This document shows, piece after piece, positions 17,559 to 25,965 of a stretch of 64,000 bases of DNA. The notes beneath the pieces are model-generated. The model was not told the DNA's origin, made no database searches, and was given only the letters and a program-made list of their open reading frames with translations. Position 1 is the stretch's first letter. Each line of letters begins with the position of its first letter. The DNA is from Streptomyces lavendulae subsp. lavendulae (GTDB lineage Bacteria; Actinomycetota; Actinomycetes; Streptomycetales; Streptomycetaceae): the NCBI RefSeq assembly GCF_002803845.1, contig NZ_CP024985.1:4030001-4094000 (forward strand). Direction: 5' to 3'. A program made the position numbers and the translations under genes.

Positions 17559-18239
17559 CTACGGCTCGAACTTGTAGCCGAGGCCGCGGACCGTCACCAG
17601 GTAGCGCGGGGCACCGGGGTCGGGTTCGATCTTGGCCCGGAGCCGCTTGACGTGGACGTCGAGGGTCTTGGTGTCGCCGACGTAGTCGGCGCCCCAGACC
17701 CGGTCGATCAGCTGCATGCGGGTGAGCACGCGGCCGGCGTTGCGCAGGAGCATCTCCAGCAGGTCGAACTCCTTCAGCGGGAGGTCCACCTTGGCGCCGG
17801 CGACGGTGACCACGTGCCGGTCCACGTCCATCCGTACCGGACCCGCCTCCAGGGCCGCCGGGGTGACCTCCTCCGGCTCACCGCGGCGGCGCAGCACCGC
17901 GCGGATGCGGGCGACGAGCTCGCGGGAGGAGAAGGGCTTGGTGACGTAGTCGTCGGCTCCTATCTCCAGCCCGACGACCTTGTCGATCTCGCTGTCCTTG
18001 GCGGTCACCATGATCACGGGGACGTTGGAACGGCCGCGCAGCTGCCGGCAGACCTCGGTGCCCGGCAGGCCGGGCAGCATCAGGTCGAGGAGGACGAGGT
18101 CGGCGCCGTTGCGCTCGAACTCGTCGAGCCCGTCGGGCCCCGTCGCGGCGATCGCGACCTCGAAGCCTTCCTTGCGGAGCATGTAGGACAGGGCGTCGCT
18201 GAAGGATTCCTCATCCTCGACGACGAGCACTCGGGTCAC
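17559..18239 (-). CDS. phoP: Phosphate-starvation response regulator PhoP (OmpR family)
   Basis: A 226-residue response regulator. The receiver domain has the acidic pair in VVEDEE, the phospho-acceptor D52 in LLDLMLPG, VTAKD and the Lys of VTKPFSS. The winged-helix C-terminus (LLEMLLRNAGRVLTRMQLIDRVWG, TLDVHVKRLRAKIEPDP, YLVTVRGLGYKFEP) is typical of OmpR/PhoB proteins. In Streptomyces PhoP activates pstS, phoRP, phoU and ppk through PHO boxes, all of which occur in this window. GTG 18239 overlaps the phoR stop by four bases (GTGA). Confidence 0.95.
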   Translation of the reverse strand: MTRVLVVEDEESFSDALSYMLRKEGFEVAIAATGPDGLDEFERNGADLVLLDLMLPGLPGTEVCRQLRGRSNVPVIMVTAKDSEIDKVVGLEIGADDYVTKPFSSRELVARIRAVLRRRGEPEEVTPAALEAGPVRMDVDRHVVTVAGAKVDLPLKEFDLLEMLLRNAGRVLTRMQLIDRVWGADYVGDTKTLDVHVKRLRAKIEPDPGAPRYLVTVRGLGYKFEP

Positions 18240-19474
18240 GGAAGGACCTCCGGGGCAGGGATGACTGGTTCTGTTTCACGCAGGGGTGGGGCGGGTGCCG
18301 TGGCCGTCGCCGGCGCCGGCACGGCGGCCTCCGGCAGGCGCAGGGTGAACGTGGAGCCCTGGCCCTCCGAGCTCCATACCGAGACCTCCCCGCCGTGCGA
18401 GGCCGCCACGTGCTTCACGATCGCAAGGCCCAGTCCGGTTCCGCCGGTGGCGCGGGAGCGGGCCGGGTCGACGCGGTAGAAGCGCTCGAAGATGCGCTCG
18501 CGGTCCTTCTCCGGGATGCCGATGCCCTGGTCGGTCACGGCTATCTCGATCAAGTCTCCACCCGGCGCGGTCACCCGGCGCGCGGCGATGCCGACGCGGG
18601 TGCGGGCGGGACTGTAGTTGACGGCGTTCTCCACCAGGTTGCCGAGGGCTGCCGCGAGCTGGCCCCGGTTTCCCCATACCCGCAGCTCGGCGGTGCCGCC
18701 GGCGGCCATGGTGATCTGTTTGGAGGTGGCCGTGTGGCGGCACCGGTCGATGGCCTCCGCCACGAGCGTGTCCACCCGTACGGGCTCGGCGTCCTCCAGC
18801 GGGTCGTCGTTCTGTACCCGGGAGAGGTCGATGAGTTCCTGCACGAGGTTGATCAGGCGGGTGGACTCGATCTGCATGCGGCCCGCGAAGCGGCTGACCG
18901 CCTCGGGGTCGTCGGCGGCGTCCATGACCGCCTCCGAGAGCAGGGAGATCGCCCCGACGGGGGTCTTCAGCTCGTGCGACACGTTCGCGACGAAGTCACG
19001 GCGGACCGCCTCGATGCGGCGGGCCTCGGTGAGGTCCTCGACGAGCAGGAGCACCAGGCGGGAGCCGAGCGGCGCCACCCGGGCGGAGACCGCGAGGGCC
19101 TCGCCGCGGCCGGTGCCGCGCCGGGGCAGGTCGAGCTCGATCTGGCGTATCTCCCCGTCCCGGCGGGTGTCGCGGGCCATGTGGAGCATGGGCTCCACGG
19201 CCAGCTTGCCGCCGCGGACCAGCCCCAGGGCGTACGCCGCCGAGCTGGCCTTCACCACCGCGTCGCCCTCGTCGAGGACGACGGCGGAGGAGCGGAGCAC
19301 GGAGAGGACGGTGTCCACGCCGGGCGGGAGCACCGCGTTGATGTCGGGGCGCATGGAGCTCCGGGTGGGGCGGGCCTGGTCGCGCTCGCTCCAGCGGAAC
19401 GCCAGCATCGCGATCACACCGGTGCACAGACCGGCGATCGCTGCAGCTGCGGCGACCGCCGCGTTCACGTCCAT
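18236..19474 (-). CDS. phoR: Phosphate sensor histidine kinase PhoR
   Basis: A 412-residue membrane kinase. One N-terminal membrane helix (about residues 4-26, AAVAAAAAIAGLCTGVIAMLAF) anchors it; unlike E. coli PhoR there is hardly any outside part. A PAS-like region (about 50-150) precedes the H-box FVANVSHELKTPVGAI with H167. The ATPase domain shows the N-box (NLVENAVNYS), VTDQGIGIPEKDRERIFERFYR and GGTGLGLAIVKHVAASHGG. It resembles SenX3 of mycobacteria. It is translated just before phoP and reads away from phoU. Confidence 0.94.
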   Translation of the reverse strand: MDVNAAVAAAAAIAGLCTGVIAMLAFRWSERDQARPTRSSMRPDINAVLPPGVDTVLSVLRSSAVVLDEGDAVVKASSAAYALGLVRGGKLAVEPMLHMARDTRRDGEIRQIELDLPRRGTGRGEALAVSARVAPLGSRLVLLLVEDLTEARRIEAVRRDFVANVSHELKTPVGAISLLSEAVMDAADDPEAVSRFAGRMQIESTRLINLVQELIDLSRVQNDDPLEDAEPVRVDTLVAEAIDRCRHTATSKQITMAAGGTAELRVWGNRGQLAAALGNLVENAVNYSPARTRVGIAARRVTAPGGDLIEIAVTDQGIGIPEKDRERIFERFYRVDPARSRATGGTGLGLAIVKHVAASHGGEVSVWSSEGQGSTFTLRLPEAAVPAPATATAPAPPLRETEPVIPAPEVLP

Positions 19475-19547
19475 GGATCCAGGTTAAGCAGGCCGAACGA
19501 CACTTCCACAGCCGTTCGGGTGCCAGCTCGAACACTCGTCGCCCAGA

Positions 19548-19580
19548 GTTCACCCTGGCGACGGGGTTGATTCACTTGTG
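19548..19580 (+). promoter_or_regulatory. PHO box between phoR and phoU
   Basis: Two conserved 11-nt units, GTTCACCCTGG (19548-19558) and ATTCACTTGTG (19570-19580), separated by exactly one 11-nt unit. This matches the direct-repeat units bound by Streptomyces PhoP. It could serve both phoU and phoRP. Confidence 0.8.
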
Positions 19581-19683
19581 ATGCCGGAGTCGGACGCGTT
19601 GGCACCCGAACGTGTAGAACGTGGGGCCAGGAGCCACGCAGCATACGAGCAGGCAGTAAGACCGGCAGGAGAGGGACACCACC

Positions 19684-20361
19684 ATGCGCGACGCGTACCA
19701 CGAGGAACTGGACTCGATCGGAGAAAGCCTCGTCGAGATGGCCCGGCTCGTCGGTTCCGCGATCGGGCGGGCGACCACCGCGATGCTCGACGCCGACCTC
19801 AAGCTCGCGGAGAGCGTCATCGCCGCCGACCAGAAGGTCGACGACCTGCAGCACGACCTCGAAGCCCGCGCCATCGCGCTGCTGGCCCGCCAGCAGCCCG
19901 TCGCGACCGACCTGCGCATCGTGGTGACCTCGCTGCGCATGAGCGCCGACCTGGAGCGCTCCGGCGACCTGGCCCAGCACGTGGCGAAGCTGGCGCGGCT
20001 GCGCTTCCCGGACCGGGCCGTCCCGCGCGACCTGCACGCGACCATCCTGGAGATGGGGCAGCTGGCGCAGCGGCTGATGGCGAAGGCGGCCGAGGTCATC
20101 ATCACGAAGGACGTCGACCTCGCGCTCCAGCTGGAGCAGGACGACGACGAGATGGACCAGCTGCACCGCACCCTCTTCCAGCACCTGATGGACGACCGCT
20201 GGAAGCACGGCATCGAGACGGCCGTCGACGTGACCCTGCTGGGCCGCTACTACGAGCGTTTCGCCGACCACGCGGTGTCGGTGGCGAAGCGCGTGGTGTA
20301 CCTGGTGACGGGTGAGCACGCGGACGAGCTCCAGCAGCCGACGCAGGTCGACGGGGTCTGA
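19684..20361 (+). CDS. phoU: Phosphate signalling protein PhoU
   Basis: A 225-residue all-helical protein made of two PhoU repeats. Repeat one includes VIAADQKVDDLQHDLEARAIALLARQQPVATDLR and repeat two includes DDDEMDQLHRTLFQHLMDD; the acidic metal-binding E/DxxxD patterns are visible in both. PhoU links the Pst transporter to PhoR and keeps the regulon off in high phosphate. It starts at ATG 19684, after a GGAGAGGG site, opposite phoR with a PHO box between. A small Cys-rich gene follows in the same direction. Confidence 0.95.
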   Translation: MRDAYHEELDSIGESLVEMARLVGSAIGRATTAMLDADLKLAESVIAADQKVDDLQHDLEARAIALLARQQPVATDLRIVVTSLRMSADLERSGDLAQHVAKLARLRFPDRAVPRDLHATILEMGQLAQRLMAKAAEVIITKDVDLALQLEQDDDEMDQLHRTLFQHLMDDRWKHGIETAVDVTLLGRYYERFADHAVSVAKRVVYLVTGEHADELQQPTQVDGV

Positions 20362-20466
20362 CCGTCCGCTTCCGCGCCCCAATGCGCCGTTGACGCGCCG
20401 GTGTGGCTGGGCATGAATGAGGCCAAGGCGCTACCACTTCCCGTACGCCGCCTGCGAGGAGGAACC

Positions 20467-20619
20467 ATGCCCGATTCCCCCGTTCCCATCACCCCGGAGC
20501 AGGAGCAGCCGCCCCGTCCGCCGGAGCCCCTGCGCCTGCCGCTGCTCGCGGCCTGCGGCTGCGGGTCGGGCTGCGGCTGCGGCTGCCAGTCCGGCGCCCC
20601 CTGCCAGTGCGGGGGCTGA
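20467..20619 (+). CDS. Cys-rich 50-residue peptide (metallothionein-like)
   Basis: A tiny protein starting at ATG 20467 with a clear GAGGAGGAACC ribosome site. The first half is acidic and Pro-rich (ITPEQEQPPRPPEPLRLP); the end is CGCGSGCGCGCQSGAPCQC with seven Cys separated by one to five small residues. Such spacing suits metal binding as in metallothioneins, or several thioether or disulfide links. I do not know a named family. It lies 105 nt after phoU in the same direction, and a strong terminator follows, so it may be part of the phosphate-controlled transcript. Confidence 0.7.
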   Translation: MPDSPVPITPEQEQPPRPPEPLRLPLLAACGCGSGCGCGCQSGAPCQCGG

Positions 20620-20644
20620 CCCCGCTCACGGAGGCACCTGTGGA

Positions 20645-20679
20645 GGGCCCCGCCGGACCTGGCCGGTCCGGCGGGGCCC
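20645..20679. terminator. Bidirectional terminator
   Basis: GGGCCCCGCCGGACC with a perfect complement around loop TGGCC. It separates the Cys-rich gene from the convergent lectin gene. Confidence 0.9.
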
Positions 20680-20692
20680 TTCTGCGTGTCGG

Positions 20693-21151
20693 TCAGTCGC
20701 CGGTGTTGGTGGCCCAGACCGGCTGGTTGGCGCTGTTGTAGACGACGGCGTTGCCGTCGTCCTGGATGGACAGGTAGTGGCCCTTGTGCCAGGTGCCGGC
20801 GGCCCAGACGGGGTTGCCGTTGCTGTCGTAGACGACGAAGTTGCCGTCCTCCTGGAAGACGGCGCTGTTGGCCTTGGGCCAGACGCCCGGCGCCTGCCAG
20901 GCCGCGCGGCCGTCCTTGTAGAGGACGAAGTTGCCGTCGCTCTGGACGCGCAGGACGGTCCGGCCGTTGCCGGAGGTCCAGGCCTGGTTCTTGTGGAGGG
21001 TGGAGCCGCCGTAGAAGTGGGAGTCGCTACGGGCGGTGGGGGCGGCGGCCGCGGGCGCGGACGAGGCGTCGGCGGCCGGGACGGAGGCGAGTACGGGCAG
21101 GAGCGCGAGGGCGAGCACGGGGAGACCGCGCCGCACGAAGTGCTTGATCAT
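20693..21151 (-). CDS. Secreted bulb-type (mannose-binding) lectin domain protein
   Basis: A 152-residue protein. A signal peptide (FVRRGLPVLALALLPVLASV, cut near AADASS) is followed by about 110 residues with three B-lectin repeats. Each has the QxDGNxVxY-like carbohydrate site: VQSDGNFVLYKDG, FQEDGNFVVYDSNG and IQDDGNAVVYNSAN; the canonical QxDxNxVxY pattern is kept in all three. B-lectins bind mannose, but the ligand here is unknown. The reading frame extends to 21370, but ATG 21151 gives the proper signal peptide. Confidence 0.85.
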   Translation of the reverse strand: MIKHFVRRGLPVLALALLPVLASVPAADASSAPAAAAPTARSDSHFYGGSTLHKNQAWTSGNGRTVLRVQSDGNFVLYKDGRAAWQAPGVWPKANSAVFQEDGNFVVYDSNGNPVWAAGTWHKGHYLSIQDDGNAVVYNSANQPVWATNTGD

Positions 21152-21456
21152 GGACCGGAGTTCTAGCCGGGCGGCCCGGGAGGCCGACAGCGCAGAAACG
21201 ACACACTCACCCGTCCGGCCCAGCAAGCTCAGCGCCGAAACGCCACTGCACACGTACCCGGCACCCCTCTCCCCCATCTCAAACCGATGAAAAAGCCCCA
21301 CCCCGGCGCAGAACCGTCGCCCATCCCCCGCGAAGCCCCGCCCGGGGGAAAACCGCTGGTGGGAGGCCACTCATCCACCGGCACGGCTGGACGTGAACGT
21401 ACTGCGCGGTGTGCGGGGACCAGCCCTGGGGCCCGCAGACGGCCCCGGGGCGGCGA

Positions 21457-21497
21457 GAAGCCCCCCGCCCGCCGGGAAACGGCAGGTGGGGGGCTTC
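21457..21497 (-). terminator. Terminator after gpmA
   Basis: GAAGCCCCCCGCC pairs with GGTGGGGGGCTTC (one G-T) around a 15-nt loop. It lies just downstream of the gpmA stop. Confidence 0.85.
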
Positions 21498-21511
21498 TTC
21501 GTGGGTAAGGG

Positions 21512-22270
21512 TTACTTCTTGCCCTGGTTCTTGACGGCCTCGATGGCGGCGGCCGCGGCGGCCGGGTCGAGGTAGGTGCCGCCCGGGTTGAGGGGCTTGA
21601 AGTCGGCGTCCAGTTCGTAGGCGAGCGGGATGCCGGTGGGGATGTTCAGGCCCGCGATGTCGGCGTCGGAGATGCCGTCCAGGTGCTTGACCAGGGCGCG
21701 CAGGGAGTTCCCGTGCGCGGCGACCAGGACCGTGCGGCCCGCGAGGAGGTCCGGGACGATGGCGTCGTACCAGTACGGGAGCATCCGGACGACGACGTCC
21801 TTGAGGCACTCCGTCTTCGGGCGCAGCTCCGGCGGGATGCTCGCGTAGCGCGGGTCCTCGGACTGGGAGAACTCCGTGCCGTCCGCGAGGGCCGGCGGCG
21901 GGGTGTCGTAGGAGCGGCGCCACAGCATGAACTGCTCCTCGCCGAACTCGGCGAGGGTCTGGGCCTTGTCCTTGCCCTGGAGGGCGCCGTAGTGGCGCTC
22001 GTTCAGGCGCCAGGAGCGGTGGACCGGGATCCAGTGGCGGTCGGCGGCCTCCAGCGCGAGCTGGGAGGTGCGGATCGCGCGCTTCTGGAGGGACGTGTGG
22101 ACCACGTCGGGGAGGAGGTCGGCGTCCTTCAGGAGCTCGCCACCGCGGACCGCCTCCTTCTCGCCCTTCTCGTTGAGATTGACGTCCACCCAGCCGGTGA
22201 ACAGGTTCTTCGCGTTCCACTCGCTCTCGCCGTGACGGAGGAGGATCAGCTTGTACGGTGCGTCGGCCAT
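21512..22270 (-). CDS. gpmA: 2,3-bisphosphoglycerate-dependent phosphoglycerate mutase
   Basis: A 252-residue glycolytic enzyme interconverting 3- and 2-phosphoglycerate. LLRHGESEWNAKNLFTGWVDV holds the phospho-His (about residue 12) and substrate Arg; LNERHYGALQGKDK and VLVAAHGNSLRALVKHLDG carry the other catalytic residues. The length matches dPGM. It is divergent from the MFS gene with 162 nt between the start codons. Confidence 0.95.
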   Translation of the reverse strand: MADAPYKLILLRHGESEWNAKNLFTGWVDVNLNEKGEKEAVRGGELLKDADLLPDVVHTSLQKRAIRTSQLALEAADRHWIPVHRSWRLNERHYGALQGKDKAQTLAEFGEEQFMLWRRSYDTPPPALADGTEFSQSEDPRYASIPPELRPKTECLKDVVVRMLPYWYDAIVPDLLAGRTVLVAAHGNSLRALVKHLDGISDADIAGLNIPTGIPLAYELDADFKPLNPGGTYLDPAAAAAAIEAVKNQGKK

Positions 22271-22432
22271 GCGTACGAGCCTAATGGACGTGCCGCCGCG
22301 CCCGCGCGCGGCACCGGAGGGCCGCGGAGGGCCTTCGATTGACGGGCGGCGTCAATCCAGTGGCGGCCCGACGGGCGTCCTCGTAACGTGCCGAGAGCAG
22401 GAGGGACGCTTACATCATCGGGGGGATTCCTT

Positions 22433-23722
22433 ATGTCCGTCAGCAGGTTGAGACAGGCCGCGCGGGAGAGCGTGGCGGGGCTGCCGAGTGCCTTCTGGTG
22501 GCTGTGGGCGAGCACGCTGGTGAACCGGCTCGGGGCCTTCGTCGCCACGTTCATGACCTTGTACCTGACCCTGGACCGGGGTTACTCGGCCTCCTTCGCG
22601 GGACTCGTGGTGGCCCTGCACGGGCTGGGCGGGGTGATCTCCTCGCTGGTGGCCGGGGTGATGACCGACCGGCTCGGACGGCGGCCGACGATGCTGGCGG
22701 CGAACGTGTCGACGGCGTTCTCGGTGGCGCTGCTGGGGTTCATGGAGCATCCGGCGGCGATCGCGGCGGTGGCCCTGCTGGTCGGGATGACCTCGAACGC
22801 CTCGCGCCCGGCGGTGTCCGCGATGATGGCGGACATCGTCCGGCCGGAGGACCGCGTACGGGCCTTCGCGCTGAACTACTGGGCCATCAACCTCGGCTTC
22901 GCGATCAGTGCGGCGGTGGCGGGGCTGGTGGCGGAGTACAGCTACCTGGCCGGATTCCTGGGCGAGGCGGCGCTGACGCTGCTCTGCGCGGTGCTGGTGT
23001 TCGCGAAGCTGCCGGAGTCGCGGCCGGTGCGGAACGCGGCGCAGGAGGAGGCGGCCGGGCCTGAGGTCGGGCTGGGGGACGTCCTGCGGGACGGGCGGTT
23101 CATGGGGGTCGTCGGGCTGTCGTTCCTGATCTCGCTGATCTTCACGCAGGGTTCGGTGGGGCTGCCGGCGGCGATGGGCGCGGCGGGGTTCTCCCCCGGT
23201 GACTACGGGCTGGTCGTCGCGGTGAACGGGGTGCTGATCGTGGCGCTCCAGATCCCGGTGACGCGGTTCATCGAGCACCGGGACCCGCAGAAGCTGCTGG
23301 TGATCTCGGCGCTGCTGGCGGGGTACGGGTTCGCGATGACGGCCTTCGCGGGGCCGCTGTGGGCGTACGCGCTGACGGTGGCGGTGTGGACGCTGGCGGA
23401 GATCGTGAACTCGCCGACGCAGATGGGGCTGGTGGCGCGGCTGTCGCCGGTGCACGGGCGCGGGCGCTACCAGGGGATGTACACGATGTCGTGGGCGGTG
23501 GCCGCGCTGGTGGCGCCGCTGATGGCCGGCTTCGTGATCGACCGGCTGGGCGCGGCGTGGCTGTGGGGGGCCACGGGGGTCCTGGGGACGGTGGCGGCGG
23601 CGGGGTACTGGCTGCTGATGCGGGGGCTCTCCGAGGGTGACGCGGGGAGGGTCGCGGCCGGGTCCGGCGGCCCGGGCTCCGCTGCGGCGCCGACGGCGGT
23701 GGCGGCTTCCGCGGAGGCGTAG
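22433..23722 (+). CDS. Major facilitator superfamily transporter
   Basis: A 429-residue protein with about twelve membrane helices. VMTDRLGRRPTML is the MFS motif A between helices 2 and 3 (G-x-x-x-D-R-x-G-R-R), with a weaker copy (RFIEHRDPQKLL) in the second half. The family of short actinobacterial drug-type exporters fits best, but the substrate is unknown. The C-terminal tail (RVAAGSGGPGSAAAP) is low complexity. I start at ATG 22433 (MSVSRLRQAARES), which has a GGGGGGATT site; the frame is open a little further upstream. Confidence 0.85.
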   Translation: MSVSRLRQAARESVAGLPSAFWWLWASTLVNRLGAFVATFMTLYLTLDRGYSASFAGLVVALHGLGGVISSLVAGVMTDRLGRRPTMLAANVSTAFSVALLGFMEHPAAIAAVALLVGMTSNASRPAVSAMMADIVRPEDRVRAFALNYWAINLGFAISAAVAGLVAEYSYLAGFLGEAALTLLCAVLVFAKLPESRPVRNAAQEEAAGPEVGLGDVLRDGRFMGVVGLSFLISLIFTQGSVGLPAAMGAAGFSPGDYGLVVAVNGVLIVALQIPVTRFIEHRDPQKLLVISALLAGYGFAMTAFAGPLWAYALTVAVWTLAEIVNSPTQMGLVARLSPVHGRGRYQGMYTMSWAVAALVAPLMAGFVIDRLGAAWLWGATGVLGTVAAAGYWLLMRGLSEGDAGRVAAGSGGPGSAAAPTAVAASAEA

Positions 23723-23820
23723 CACCGGCCCGGGCGGCGCCGGGGCCGGGCCAGGGCCGGGGCCGGCCCCGGCGCCGGGGCCCGGATGCGGCAGGCGCGT
23801 CGGCGCGGCCGGATCCGCCG

Positions 23821-23922
23821 GGCGCAGGGGCGCCTCAGGCGGAGGGGCGCGTCAGGCGCAGGAGCGCGTCGGGCGCAGGGGCGCGTCAGGCGCAGGGGCG
23901 CGTCAGGCGGAGGGGCGCGTCA
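23821..23922. repeat. Six 17-bp tandem repeats overlapping the ybjN stop
   Basis: Six units of GGCGCAGGGGCGCGTCA type cover 23821-23922. The last unit lies inside the end of the ybjN-like gene (stop at 23903-23905) and encodes its final TRPSA; the TCA of each unit reads TGA on the minus strand. Confidence 0.9.
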
Positions 23923-24391
23923 GGTGCTTGAAGGCGTCCAGGTTGCGGGTGGACTCGCCGCGCGAGACGCGCCATTCGTACTCGCGCCGGATCGCGCTCG
24001 CGAAACCGAGCTCCAGCAGGGTGTTGAAGGCGCCGTCCGCCGCCTCCAGGACGGACCCGAGGAGGCGGTCCAGGTCCTCCGGGGTGACGACCGACAGCGG
24101 GAGCCGGGCCGTGAGGTAGACGTCGCCGAGGGGGTCGACGGCGTAGGCCATGCCGTACAGCTTGAGGTTGCGCTCCAGCAGCCAGCGGTGGACGCCCGCC
24201 TCGTTCTCGTCGGGGTGGCGGATGACGAAGGCGTTCACCGAGAGGGAGTGCCGGCCGATCCGCAGCGAGCAGGTGGTGCTCAGCTTGCGGGTGCCGGGGA
24301 GCTGGACGACGTAGCTGCCGGGCTGGGGGCTCTCCCAGCTCAGCTCGGCTCCGGCCAGCGTGGACTCGATGATCGCGGCGGTGTCAGCCAT
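23903..24391 (-). CDS. YbjN-domain protein
   Basis: A 162-residue cytosolic protein with a YbjN/type III chaperone-like fold: TCSLRIGRHSLSVNAFVIRHPDENEAGVHRWLLERNLKLYGMAYAVDPLGDVYLTARLPL. Family members often work as small chaperones or adaptors; in Streptomyces the gene follows mshA. Its ATG (24391) overlaps the mshA stop by eight bases, so it is translated from the mshA message. The last residues derive from a tandem repeat. The function is unknown. Confidence 0.85.
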   Translation of the reverse strand: MADTAAIIESTLAGAELSWESPQPGSYVVQLPGTRKLSTTCSLRIGRHSLSVNAFVIRHPDENEAGVHRWLLERNLKLYGMAYAVDPLGDVYLTARLPLSVVTPEDLDRLLGSVLEAADGAFNTLLELGFASAIRREYEWRVSRGESTRNLDAFKHLTRPSA

Positions 24392-25766
24392 GGTGGGAGC
24401 GTACGCGACGGCGGTGGTCGTGCATGGCCGCGGTGTACACGTCCGCCGTACCGCTGGCGGCGGTGTCCCAGCCGAAGGACTGCGCGTGCCGTGCGGCCTC
24501 GGCGCCCATCCGGTCCGTGAGGCCCGGCTCGTCCACGAAGCGGCGCAGTTCGCGCGCGTAGTCGACGGGGTCGTGGCCGGGTACGAGGATGCCCGTCACC
24601 CCGTCGTCGACGGCGACGGGGAGCCCGCCGACCGAGGCCGCGAGGACGGGGGTGCCGGTGGCCTGGGCCTCGATGGCGACGAGCCCGAAGGACTCGCTGT
24701 ACGAGGGCATGACCAGGACGGAGGCGGCCCGGAACCAGTCGGCGAGCTGGTCCTGGCGCACGGGCGGGTGGAAGTGCACGAGGTCGGCGATGCCGAGCTT
24801 CGCGGCGAGCTTGTGGAGGCCCTCGGGCTTGGCGAGGCCGCTGCCGCTGGGGCCGCCGACGACGGGGACGAAGAGGCGGGTGCGCAGCGAGGGGTCGCGG
24901 TCGACGAGCTCGGCGACGGCGCGGAGCAGGATGTCGGGGGCCTTGAGGGGCTGGATGCGGCCGGCGAAGAGCGGGATCACGGCGTCCTGCGGCAGCCCGA
25001 GGCGGGCGCGGGCGGCGGCGCGGCCGTCGCCGGTGGTGAAGCGGTCGAGGTTGACGCCGGGGTGCACGACGGCGACCTTGCCCGGGTCGGCCTCGTAGTG
25101 GCGGACGAGTTCGTCGGCCTCTTCGGCGGTGTTCGCGATGAGCCGGTCGGCGGCGGCCACGATCTGGGTCTCGCCGATGACGCGGGCGGCCGGTTCGGGG
25201 GCGTCGCCCTCGGCGAGGGCGGCGTTCTTGACCTTGGCCATGGTGTGCATGGCGTGCACGAGCGGGACGCCCCAGCGTTCGGCGGCGAGCCAGCCGACGT
25301 GTCCGGAGAGCCAGTAGTGGGAGTGCACGAGGTCGTAGTAGCCGGGGCGGTGGCCGGCCCAGGCCTGCATGACGCCGTGGGTGAAGGCGCACAGCTGGGC
25401 CGGGAGCTCCTCCTTGGCGAGGCCCTCGTACGGGCCCGCGTCCACGTGCCGGACGAGGACGCCGGGGGCGAGCTCGACGACGGGCGGCAGGCCGCCGGTG
25501 GTCGCGCGGGTGAAGACCTCGACCTCGATGTTGATCGCGGCGAGGCGCTTGGCGAGCTCGACGATGTACACGTTCATGCCGCCGGCGTCGCCGGTGCCGG
25601 GCTGGTGCAGCGGTGAGGTGTGCACGCTGAGCATGGCCACGCGGCGCGGCTTGCGGTGGTGGCCGACGGCCGGCAGGCGCAGGCGGGGCGGGTCGTGGCG
25701 GGTGCCGCGCGCGGCCGCGATGCGGCCGCTGATGCTGCCGCCGAGACGGGACACGTACTGGCTCAA
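24384..25766 (-). CDS. mshA: D-inositol-3-phosphate glycosyltransferase (mycothiol synthesis)
   Basis: A 460-residue GT4 glycosyltransferase that joins GlcNAc to inositol-3-phosphate, the first step of mycothiol. The N-terminal Rossmann half has SVHTSPLHQPGTGDAGGMNVYIVELAKRL, specific to MshA. The nucleotide-binding half shows FAGRIQPLKAPDILLRAV and ESFGLVAIEAQATGTPVLAA, the E-x7-E motif. I choose the TTG start at 25766 because the protein then begins MSQYVSRLGG as other Streptomyces MshA, with GAGAGGAA upstream. The frame extends far upstream but with no protein-like sequence. The pathway gene mshD is also in this window. Confidence 0.93.
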   Translation of the reverse strand: MSQYVSRLGGSISGRIAAARGTRHDPPRLRLPAVGHHRKPRRVAMLSVHTSPLHQPGTGDAGGMNVYIVELAKRLAAINIEVEVFTRATTGGLPPVVELAPGVLVRHVDAGPYEGLAKEELPAQLCAFTHGVMQAWAGHRPGYYDLVHSHYWLSGHVGWLAAERWGVPLVHAMHTMAKVKNAALAEGDAPEPAARVIGETQIVAAADRLIANTAEEADELVRHYEADPGKVAVVHPGVNLDRFTTGDGRAAARARLGLPQDAVIPLFAGRIQPLKAPDILLRAVAELVDRDPSLRTRLFVPVVGGPSGSGLAKPEGLHKLAAKLGIADLVHFHPPVRQDQLADWFRAASVLVMPSYSESFGLVAIEAQATGTPVLAASVGGLPVAVDDGVTGILVPGHDPVDYARELRRFVDEPGLTDRMGAEAARHAQSFGWDTAASGTADVYTAAMHDHRRRVRSHHG

Positions 25767-25965
25767 GGGAGCAGTTCCTCTCGCTCGGATCGCTCGGACG
25801 ACGGGCGGGGCAGCGCATGCGGGGCGGCATGGCTGCGGGAGCGCGGTCGGCGCCCTGCAAGGAGTGCAACCCGGATGGCGGTCCCCCGCATTCCGGGGGG
25901 CCGGGACTTCCTGCTCGGTTTGCCGGTTTTTTATCTTGGCGGGCCGCTCGGCATACGCTCGGCGC

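Noticed and set aside
23821..23922. CRISPR-like array at the ybjN end
   Set aside because: The 17-bp units have no spacers between them.
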